Positions 1-10,500 of a stretch of DNA of 64,000 nucleotides are shown piece by piece. The notes under the pieces were generated by a model that was not told the origin of the DNA, did no database searches, and saw nothing but the letters and a program-made list of their open reading frames with translations. The DNA comes from Whitmania pigra. Taxonomy: Eukaryota; Annelida; Clitellata; Hirudinida; Haemopidae. Each line of letters opens with the position of its first letter. Within the stretch, counting starts at the first letter, position 1. The position numbers were made by a program, and so were the translations under genes. The stretch is from assembly GCA_021613335.1 (NCBI GenBank), contig JAJTWR010000299.1, positions 4,401,001 to 4,465,000 on the forward strand. Direction: 5' to 3'.

Positions 1-1
1 T

Positions 2-3000
2 TATAATGATCTAAAAAAGTTGATTTTTTCATGTATTTTATCAGAAAAAAATGTGCCCGTAAAGCTATTAACCGAAATAATGAAAGATGTTGATTTTTCA
101 ACCGGCAAAAAATATTTCATCAGGGCAGTCCAGAACGAAATGCTGCCCTTCCAAATTGGTTCCTACAATGGTGCGAAAGCCAGATTTGGCTTTATGGAGA
201 TTGTGGACACATACGAAGAAAAGTATTTTCTTGGCTACCCCGTGTGCAACAGTGAGAACAAGTCTTGCTATTTATATGAAGCACTATGATGGTTATAAAA
301 AAACAGTTATGAATAACCTCCAAACATTTAAAACATCACATTTAAACTTGCAAAGCTTTTAAGCCAATTTTATATCATTAAGATGTGTTTTCCAACAAGA
401 TAAATAATTAGGGAAATTGATCAACAAACAATCGAAGATAACCAAATTAGTTATAACTCTTTCTGCCATAATTTACATAGTTAGTGACGATCCCATATCC
501 CGGCTCTGTTTAAACATATTTTGAGATTGAGTTCCATTCGATTTTCAAGTTTTGTACAAGTACGAGTTGTGCTCTTTGTTTGAATTATATTAAATATATA
601 TTAGAGTTAAATGTAAAAATGTATTTAAGTCCAACAGATAACGAATCTGAAGCTAATCAAAGCTAGATTCTCTAGAAATTTCTAGCTCACGTGATATGTC
701 TTTAATGACAATCAACATGCTACATATCACGTACACGCACATCAAGTCTCACGTTAGGAGTATTGTCTGGGTTTGTTATTGCTGGGTCTTAGGACTACCC
801 TGACACCAGTGATGGGTAGTATATCAAATCAAGTGATTTAAAATCGCGAAATTGCTTTCCTTTGATTAGCTTAGATTAGCTAAATTATTATGCTTTTCTT
901 TGATTAGCTTAGATTGGCTAGAATTTGGATAGTTTCGGGATAGTATATATAGGTCGATGCCATGTTGAATTGTTTGATTTAATTTAGTACTGTCTCAATT
1001 TGTCACTTAGAATTCATACATCACAACTCGCACTCGATACAACAAAACATGAAACTGGAAGCAAAGACTAATTTAAACAGAGCCGGGATCATCACTAATT
1101 ATTTTTATCGTTTTTCTTCGACATGCTCCATTCCAGTATGTCAACCAAACTCTCACCGTTGTAAAAGTAAAGTCTTCAGCTTGATCACTCTCTACACTAT
1201 CGACACTTTCAAAAACTATTTCCCCTGGCCGGCTCTCCAACACACAATTATTAAGTCATTCTTCAATAGTGACACTAAGCTTAGTTTTCCTTTAGTCGAT
1301 GCGGAGTTAAATCTATGAAGTCTATATCTCCATACAGCTGATCATCTGGATCTTGCGTTTCTGGATAACATCGTTGAGGTATCTCCATTTTTGCAACTCC
1401 CCACTTCTAAAAGCCAGTCTGCAAATGCTCTCTTGGTATCAAGAGCTCTCTTGTTTCGAGTTTCATAACATTTAGTTCCGACCAAATATGATGTCTCTTT
1501 AAACAATTTGACTCAATTAGTGGGATGAAGCTCCAATGACTCATGTGCATTGCGGTAGATAGACTTTTCAAAGATTTAAAAAAATGTTCCGAAATGTTTG
1601 GTGGTAAAATCATCTTATTTTGGGGTGATTTTCGTCAAGTTATATTAATATTATTATTATGATATTATTCGCCTGTTATATAAAAAAGGCTCACGATCAC
1701 GATTGCCAGCCATTTCAAGAGGCATCATATCTGGTCGTGACTAAATGTTCTGAAATTCATTCGAAACAGGCGCGCTCTTGATACGAAAGAGAATTTAGAG
1801 ACTGGCTTTTAGAAGTAGGGAGTGGCAAAATACAATCAATTGCCTCAACGATGTTATCCAGAAACGCAATATCCAGTTGATCAACTGTAAAACCAAAACC
1901 GGTTTTCAGCCATGGACCGGAGATCATTCGTCTTTGTAACTATTGTCGAAAATCAAGACATTAAAAACTGTGGTTTCACCAAATTTTTTTGCAAGGATGT
2001 TTAAGGTGTTTGTAATAAAATTTTGAGAAGTGTACATTAAAACGCAAATCACACTAACTTTTGACATGTTTATGTTATGATAAATTATTATTTTAATTAG
2101 TTCTAGACTCGCAGATGCTCTAATCGGGTGATGCTAGTATTACAAATAATATCTACTCCAGATTAATTACATTTTAATTAAACAGATCAGATCCATTCAA
2201 ATGTGTTCGCCATTCCAGTTTATCTAAATATACATTTGACGGTGGCGACATCATTTTGCAATTACCACCAAGATTCATTCAACGAGTGGTTTAAGCAGGT
2301 TGATGAAATTGTATCTTCATTTCCGGAAGAAGATGTAATTATGTGTGAAGGTAATATTTGGTTTTAAAAAATTCAATGTGTTCTTTAAAGTGAAAAATGC
2401 AATATTAAATAAAAAATAATTCGTTTTATACTGAATAGAAAAACTTAAATGATAACCACCATGGGAAGGGTGATGGGATGATTTCATCTAAAATTACATA
2501 TAATATAAATTATTTTTAAAACCACATCATCCAAAACTGTTTCCTCCTTCAGAAATAATTCTCTTTAACAAACGACCAGCAGACGCCCTGTATGAATACA
2601 TAGATCCTCGCACTTTGATCATGGACGAAAAGTCAAAAAACTCTCTCGCAGATTACACAAATGAGATTGTCCAAAATCACAAAAGTTTAGATTGCACTTG
2701 GCAGGGAACTATCAAAAGTGTTCGCCTACCCAACATTCCTGTATTTAAGCCATCAGATTCGGCGAAAGGCAACGTTAGATCGAAAAGTTACAGGATAAAT
2801 ATAAAATCAAATCAAGCTATAGATTCCACCCTGAAATATCAAGAAAGGTCGACCTCTGAAATTTGTCCATCGTCGAATACTTATGAATGCATTAAACACG
2901 AACAAATTTCCCTTGAACTTACGGACAACAGCTATTACGAAGAATTGATCAAGCGAGATCACTTAGCACAAGATAAGAAAAATTTCGTCAATATGCCAAA

Positions 3001-4025
3001 TTGCCCGAATGTCATTCTTCCGAAACCAAATTCTGGCAAAACGGTGAAGCAAAACAAAGCAATTCCAGTTAGTACTTTACCCATACATGAGATCACAACT
3101 GCTGACCTGAGAAGGTTCAGAGTCAGAGACATAGAGAGGTGTTTGAAACTGCTCAAGCTGGAAAAATACTGTCAACTTTTTGAGAAATTGCAGGTAACTG
3201 AAATTAAATTGTTTGAACAAATTGATTTAAAACTGCTTCATTTTATCCGGTTTTGAAATATAGGATTAATATTTTGATTGTGATATATTCTATAAATATA
3301 TTTGTACATCTCGTTGTTATGCCACCTGTCGGGACCGAGCAAAAGTGGCATAGTAGCGAGGGTTTGGCCCTTGGATTGATTCGGCTTTCTTCGCGGCATC
3401 GATGATCTCCTTTTTCTCCTTCAGCGTAAAGTCAGTTTGCTTGCGTTTCAGAGCTGACATTATGGGCTGAATTTGAAGAAAAATAACAAAAGAACGACTG
3501 ATTGAAAGGTTCTAGAACCAACCAAAGAATAACAATCGTCTAGATTTTAATATAAATTTTAAAGAAAATTCAATTAATTTAGTTTATTGATGGGTAAATT
3601 TATATGTATAGTCATTAGATTATTATAAATAATCGAACACTGCGCAGAGATGCAGACTTTTTCACGACTCGTGCCTTTTAACAGTCACACAATAGTGGCA
3701 TAGTAGCGAGAGTAGGGAGTGGCATAATAAATTTATTTTGTATTGAATTTTGTCGGGACCGAGCAAAAGTGGTATAATAGAGAGAGTGGCGTAGTAGCGA
3801 GGTGGCATACTACCGAGATTTGACTGTATATGTCTTTATTGACGAGCAGACATTTTTCATAGTTTTACTAATTTATGATTAAGCGGTTATTTTTTATAGA
3901 TTGACGGAGAGCTTCTGATGGCGATGGATGAGACGATCCTTGTCGAAGAATGTTACTTCACGAAATTCGAGGCAATGAAGCTCACAAAATTTGCAAAACA
4001 TGGATGGAGACCCAACCAATTGTGA
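2..4025 (+). CDS. CABIT/SAM adaptor-like protein (GAREM-like), 3' part
   Basis: Four exons join in phase: 2-251, 2273-2350, 2553-3193 and 3900-4025, with TGA at 4023-4025. The 5' end lies left of the window. The last two exons join at residues reading FEKLQ/IDGELL into a SAM domain (from about VRDIERCLKLLKLEKY to KLTKFAKHGWRPNQL), which ends the protein. Before it lies a polar, low-complexity linker of about 170 residues. The first two exons read as short hydrophobic beta-type segments (KQVDEIVSSFPEEDVIM, NEMLPFQIGSYNG) that resemble a CABIT module. CABIT followed by a C-terminal SAM is the layout of the GAREM family, which links receptor tyrosine kinases to Grb2/ERK. The SAM call is fairly safe and the CABIT call is inference. 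The exon 1 donor (A|gtgaga) was chosen because its phase fits the next acceptor. Confidence 0.55.
470..1900. mobile_element. Rearranged Helitron helicase remnants
   Basis: On the + strand, 1521-1641 reads WDEAPMTH, then after a frameshift CIAVDRLFKDLKK and FGGKIILFWGDFRQVI. About 1796-1850 reads EFRDWLLEVGSGKIQ. These are consecutive motifs of the PIF1-like helicase of Helitrons. A second copy lies inverted: the - strand of about 1336-1450 reads AFADWLLEVGSCKNGD. A further inverted pair is 478-511 against about 1068-1095 (share CCGGCTCTGTTTAAA and its complement). All copies are broken by stops and frameshifts. I could not define the 5'-TC and CTRR-3' ends. The block lies in the first visible intron of the SAM-domain gene. 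Confidence 0.7.
3318..3831 (-). mobile_element. pogo/Tigger-like DNA transposon remnant
   Basis: The right end, read on the - strand, begins ACAGTCAAATCTCGGTAGTA, a pogo/Tigger-type terminus, and the left end carries a related TCTCGTTGTTATGCCAC. Subterminal motifs such as GTGGCATAGTAGCGAG recur several times. From 3460 leftwards the - strand codes MSALKRKQTDFTLKEKKE and IIDAAKKAES, matching the N-terminal CENP-B/pogo helix-turn-helix start. The rest of the transposase is gone. It lies inside the last intron (3194-3899) of the SAM-domain gene. Confidence 0.65.
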
Positions 4026-4670
4026 AATGTTCCAAATTTCAGTAATTATTACTATATTTTGCTATTTTCCACAAACTTTATTTTTGTTTTCATTTTATAT
4101 TGCGCAGATTATTTTGCAGCATATGACATAATCAAACCACATTCACCATTTAAACATTTTTCTATTTTTATGATAGATTTACAATAATTAAAAACACAAT
4201 TGTATTTGTCCTAAACGTTGATTTTTGTAAAATAAGAAATCAAGGAACCTTTGAACAATTCCATTTATATGATTTTTATTTAAATGATTTAAAAATTGTT
4301 TTAAAATTTGACTTGATTAAAAGCGAAATGTTGCTGGATTTCTTTAATTCTTAACTTTATGCGATCTCTTTGGTCCCAAGAGCTCTTGTTATTCGTTCCT
4401 GATTACCTTTGTCTGTTGTAGGGTTGTCGGGCTGGGTATGTGTGTTAACAAATCTCCTTCACTAATACACTCCGCCCAATATATATAGAAAGTGCTCATT
4501 TATTGACGATATCTCAACTAATACGTCACGAAAATTTCTAACATTTTAGTATCTTATGTAAATAGTGCTTCCAAAATTATGCTTTAAATTTGATGAACTA
4601 TTATGTGTTTTTACGGTTCCCAAAAAAGATAAGTAAACATCAAAAGTCAATAATAACAATAAACTAACCC

Positions 4671-5425
4671 TCACGTTTCTCTCTTGGAAAAACTCTTTGT
4701 CAGTTTGGTTGTATGGATTGAGGTGTTATCTTGTTGGGATACAAAATTAGCAGCATAAGTCCTCTCAGCAAAAAACAGGAGATTATTTTGCAACACTTTA
4801 ATATAATCGGCCGAATTTTGTTTTCCCTGTAGAAAGGCTAGATCAGTGACTCCAGCATGTGAAATCCCTGCCCAAATCATGACTGTTCCATCTTCATGAT
4901 TTCTACTGAAAAATGACTCATTTTCTTTTCTGACATTAAAACTGATAACCAATCAGGTCCATCTAGATTAAATTTTGTTTCATCAGAAAAAGTTACATTG
5001 GACCAACCTTCTTTGTTTGATAATACTGTTTTGGCCCACTGAACTCTGGCAACTTTGTGATGCTCTTGCAGAGTTAGAACTTTCAATCATTTTTTCAAAT
5101 CTTGAAATATTATTTGCATTCAAATAATTCAAGACTGTGCTCTTACACACAGTCACATTTAACCTGTTCTTAGCTGGTTTGCAGAAAATTTACTTAAAGA
5201 TGCTCTCCTCACCAGCATTCTCTTCTCTTTGGCAGACAATTTCTCCTTTCTTCCAGGAGATTTCTTGAGTCCATATTCTTCAGGGGCATTCATGTAATTA
5301 GAAATAACATGTACGGACCTGTTGAGCTCTTTAGCAATCCTCAATCTTGAACAATTTCTCAATCTTTTCTGAAGGCCTCAATCTGCCCCTTCTCATTGTC
5401 TGACAAAGGTTTACCTCTTCCCATC
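4671..5425 (-). pseudogene. Tc1-like transposase remnant, 3'-truncated
   Basis: The - strand from 5425 starts MGRGKPLSDNEKGQIEAFRK, then after stops and frameshifts continues through the HTH (VISNYMNAPEEYGLKKSPGR), the first catalytic Asp motif (TFSDETKFNLDGPDW) and the second (QQDNTSIHTTKLTK). It ends near 4671, before the DxNPIE block that would supply the third acidic residue. It is closely related to the copy at 24880-25853. No terminal inverted repeats were found, so this is a dead fragment in the spacer after the SAM-domain gene. Confidence 0.8.
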
Positions 5426-7517
5426 ACTAAACTATCAATAATAAACTAAAAAAGGTAATTTCTTAAAAGTATCTTGCTTATATATCACAAAAACCTACTT
5501 TGAAGTTCATTTGTACCTTGTTAATGTTATTTTATAGGTCCTAAGCAAACCCAATTCTATCTTTTTTGGACGGCCAAAAAACACATTTTTACTTAATTTA
5601 CAATTTTTAAATGTTCTAGAAAGTCCAAATTTAACATGGTATTTTATATACAATAAGGTGATATAATGTCAAAATTTGAAGAAATTCTGTTGTTTGATGT
5701 TTGAGAAATTCGCATAAAACGTGCTCTTCCCATATTTGTTGGTCGGAGTGTAAATCTCAGCGGCTTCAACAAATATTTCGCTTTAGTTGTCGACATAGCG
5801 TTGAAGAGATGTGTAACACTAAATTCTCAAAAATGAGATCTATTAAACATTGCTGGTCATCATTTTCATCTATTAAAAAGGGTGTAGCTGGTTGAATGAC
5901 ATCAATAATTATCATAATGTTATGTATTAGCCATAATTAAAATCATAAAGTAGCCTCCATTTTTCAAACTAATTCAAAGTAATTCGGGTCAAGACAATTT
6001 CATGTCAAGAGAACGAATTTGTGAATGTTGTCCGGGTTCCACTAAGAAGTTAAATAACTCAGTTGAATTAACACGAGTAATATCCCAGGAAAATAAAATG
6101 AACAATCCCAAGATCAAAAGCAAATTAATTGATTCACACATGATGAGGACAAAATATTATCAACTGCACTTATGAATGCAAAGCATTTAATTATTATTGC
6201 CTAATTACTACACTTAGCAAAAAGCTAGTCCAAATTTTGTTCGGAAAGTTTGAGTATTTTCCAGCGAGATAAAAATAGCCACCAGTAATAAATGTCGAGA
6301 TGGTTTTGTTAATTGAATTCATTTTTAAGTCAATGAACAAACTCAATGATGATTTTTCAAGATAATTGTAGATTGGATAATTTCAATTGTTAATAAATGT
6401 TTATAACGAAATATATTATTGTTAAAAGACATATTTTTATATTTTGCAAGCACATACATTGTATTAAATAATATAAGAAATGCTTTGCATTTTTACTAGT
6501 ATTCTTGTAAATGAACACGAGCTTAATTACTTAATCGCCGATAAATAATAAGGCCAACTGCGAAAAGCCTTCAAAACCCATAACTTCGCCGTGAATTCAC
6601 AAATGAATAAACAGTCATTCATAGGCTTCAAATCAATTATGGCCAACAGTTGCGTAGAAATGATAGCTGTGCATTCGCACGCAGACCTCGCCAAATTTCT
6701 CTAGTCACAAAGTTAGGAGGAGCTTTTTTGTTACTTTGCCTATCTGAAAAAGAGTTCCAACAAGTTTTTCTAGCTGAGATTTGACTTTGAATCATTGCAA
6801 ATCTTTTTAAAGTATTTTGAAGTCAAGAAATATATATTGTCTTAAAACTACTATTTTGTTGTGCTCAGGTGATATTTTGACAATCAATTTTTGTTCGATT
6901 ATCTTTTTATTACATAATTCCATCTGCATGTCACATCAAAGGGAGCAGCGACTTTTTTTTATGTTTTAGAATCATTTTAACAAACATAATAAAGTTATTC
7001 AAAGAAGCTGCTATAAATTAAAAATTGTGTAAAAATGTGATGGTTCTTTTAAAGACAATAGTAATAATGTACTGCGAAGATATTACCAGTTTTTCAGGAT
7101 TAAAAATAACGTTATCATACATAAGTGTCGTTAAATAACATCACAAAATCCTGAATGTAACTATAAATATTTTTGTTCTAAAAACCTATTTAATTTGGTA
7201 GTAACATATTTCATACGTTTAAGCTACAAAATGGTACAATTTGTTTTTGCGATGTAATTAATCATAATTTGTACTTTTGATCGAATAGAAAGACAATATG
7301 ATATAGTAATCGACCTAGTAAAACAATCTTGATATTGTTTGCAGAAACAATCATTTGAGAAGAATGAACTACGTTGATGTGGATTTCATACAAAAGGAGT
7401 TGAAAGAGTAAAAAATTTTCTTTATTTGCATAAATTGATTTTAAACACAAATTTGGTTTTATTATGAAAAGCGATCGTGAAATTTTAATTAGACATCATT
7501 AACATTATTATAACCAG
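5426..7517. other. AT-rich spacer between two adaptor genes
   Basis: No recognisable gene. A short + strand open stretch at about 5700-5860 reads IKRALPIFVGRSVNLSGF in one frame but has no start, splice context or family match I can name. One or more upstream exons of the following SH3-SH2 gene should lie here, because the exon at 7518 enters in mid-codon. I could not identify them. Confidence 0.3.
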
Positions 7518-10500
7518 GAGAATAGCCAATGACGATGAGTCCCACTATGCAGAAGTCGTGATGCAGAACAAACCTACCACAGGCAAGCCAGTAAGTCGTT
7601 AATATTAACATTAACTAATAAAGTTAATAATTGGTTTTTTATGATCAGTGAAATTCAAATTTTCTAATTCCTTATTAAATTGTTTTAATAATCTCTTTAA
7701 TAATAAAATAATAAATTAATCTCCACTCAAATAAAACCCAGTTATGCTACATTCAAAGTCAAGGTTTAATTTTGTACTGGTTCTGCTGTTCATTAAATTA
7801 TTTATTATTAATTTTGTTAATGATTAAAAAGAAATATACTAGATCATATTTATATATTTTTACAATTCCATAGAGTAGACAAGAGCGAATAATAAACATG
7901 GAAAGCAACCATTGTGGCCATGCTTTGCATGTAAATTTGGTAATAATCGCAATGTTTTATGATAATGCCAATGCCTTCTCTTATATAATTATCGTATAAT
8001 TAACAAGATGTGATTATTATTAATAATTTTAAGAAATACAAAAATACTTATTATCGTTCCCTGAAATCATTAACTTCATCATGTTGGTGGTTGCTACCAA
8101 ATGAGGCTACAAACTATTTTGAAGAAACATATAATTCACAATAATTGTCGGAAATATTTCAGCAGACTTTTGGAATAATTACCGTTTGCTTGGTTACTAG
8201 AATAATTTAGCAATAACTTTCAATAAATAACTAGAGTTCTTTAGAATTTAGTGATGACTGAAATTTTCTTTCAATTTCACACGACGTCTCACTTCTGCAC
8301 ATTTTCTTTTCCCAGACGCCTTGGTGGAAAATTTAAAGTGGACTTGAGTTCTGCTGCTTTTAAGATCACTTTATGGCAGTTATGTTTTTGAGATTGAGCA
8401 TCAAGGGAGGGATGTAGTTGTGCATTTATATCCAAGCGCATCCGAATTTAGCTTCCTCATTCAATCGTACGACAATTAAACACAATTATTTTCCCTCCTT
8501 AAGCCGATGTCGCCAATGCCACCCGATGAAACTCTCTACAGACTGCTTTCTGATCACAAGGTCGAGAAGCCAAAGTTATTAGCCAAAATTGGAGATATAT
8601 TCTTGGTTGGTTAATGATGGTTTTTCTCAGAAGTACTTATTGTTAACATTACGTGTAGAACTAAGCAGTTAAATAGTAACGTTTTGCTCTTTTTAAAGTT
8701 GTAATAGTTAACTGGATAATAAAAGAAGCAATGAAGTTAACACGTGAGACATTTATGACGTCAAATTATATACTAAAGGAATCTATTATGACTTTTGATT
8801 TTTGGGAGTTATGAGAGTTATTAACTTAAAAAACCCCATCAAACCACAACCGAATCATTAAACGTTCAACAAATTTATGTTCATTAAATTAATAAATTAA
8901 AATTTAACAAAATAATCAAGCGAAGTAAACACGATAGATTTTCGTATACAATAGTTATCAAATATATAAAACTTTTATTAATTTAAACTAACCATCTCAA
9001 GTACGCTTATTTTCAGAGCAAAGAACTAGAAAAAAATGGATTCATTATAGGCACACTTTTACAAGTCTCCCCAAAGAACAACCATCATTCCAATGTAACT
9101 TTACCTTTTGAGAAACTAATGCCTTACATGCCAGGTACAATAATGCAGTGGTTCTCAACCTTTTTTTCGCCACGGACCGGTCAATGCCTGATAATTTTAC
9201 CGCGGACCAAGGGGGTGGAGTTGAATGTTACGTAATAAAATTACAAAAATTAATTATATAATTTCCCGCACGATTGGTGAAGTTATTGGCGAAGTTCAGT
9301 GTCCAACAATGAATAGGAAAAAAGATAATAATGAAATTACTTAGATTAATTAAAAATTATTTTAAATTAAAAATTTAATTTAATTAAAAATGTATCATTT
9401 TTTTTGGTAAGTTCCACCATAAAATAGATCGTTATTCTTAAAATGTTACAAAATCAGACTCAATAATTTTACCGAACACGCTAAGAAAGAGATGGCAGCG
9501 GTTGTTCTCAAGCCCTACAAACTATTTTATTTTTTTCAATAAAATGGAAATAATTTATCGTTCCTTGGGCGGCCCGGTACCATTTGATTCACGGACCGTT
9601 ACCGGTCCGCGGACCGGGGGTTGAGAACCACTGCAGTAATATAACTTAATATGTTATGATATAATATTGCAATTATTTCCTCTTACGTTTTCTAGTTCAG
9701 CCGAGGCTTCCATTAACCTCCAGCACCTCGCTATCATCGCCTGGAATTATTCAATCTCCGAAATACAAAAATCCGGTCTACGTGGACATGAGCGATCTGA
9801 AATCTGCAAGAGGAGATCTGGAGACATTTACTGGATTTTGTAAGTTGAGTTACCTTTAAAAAAGTTAAGTACTTTGGACTGACAACTGTTATACTAGCAA
9901 TTCATCAATTCATTCCAATCTCTTTAAAATATACTTATAACCCAGAAACGCATTAATTAAAATTATTTACTAATTTTATATTAGCTTATTTCAGAGATTT
10001 TACTTATTAATGAGAATCCTTCTAATGAAGTTAATGGCATTTAATTTAGCATTCGCTCTAGATTCGATATGTCACAAATTCCATTCCGGCTTCTCTATTA
10101 CATTCCATTCTCTATTCACTCACAAAGAGGATTAAAAAGTGCCTTCACATCCTGTTCGGATACGGAATGAACTAAAAAAAAATCTGACAAATACAAATAC
10201 TATTAATTTATTAATTAATAATATTGAATATTAATGAGGCCTTAAATAAATTGTTTATTGTGATGCTTTTTTACAGTCGACGACTTCGCGGACAAACCAC
10301 CACCTCAAATGCCAGTCTTGCCTGCTCCTTCGCGAGATAAGAATAAACTTTTAACCAAGCAAAAGGTAATTATTCCAAAAACCTGCAATTTTATTATTGT
10401 ATTACAATTAAATATGCATTTATATTTAAAATAAATATTTACATTCAGCTTTATAATTTTTATGCATTGACATACATGCATTGGCCCAGATTCAAATGAA

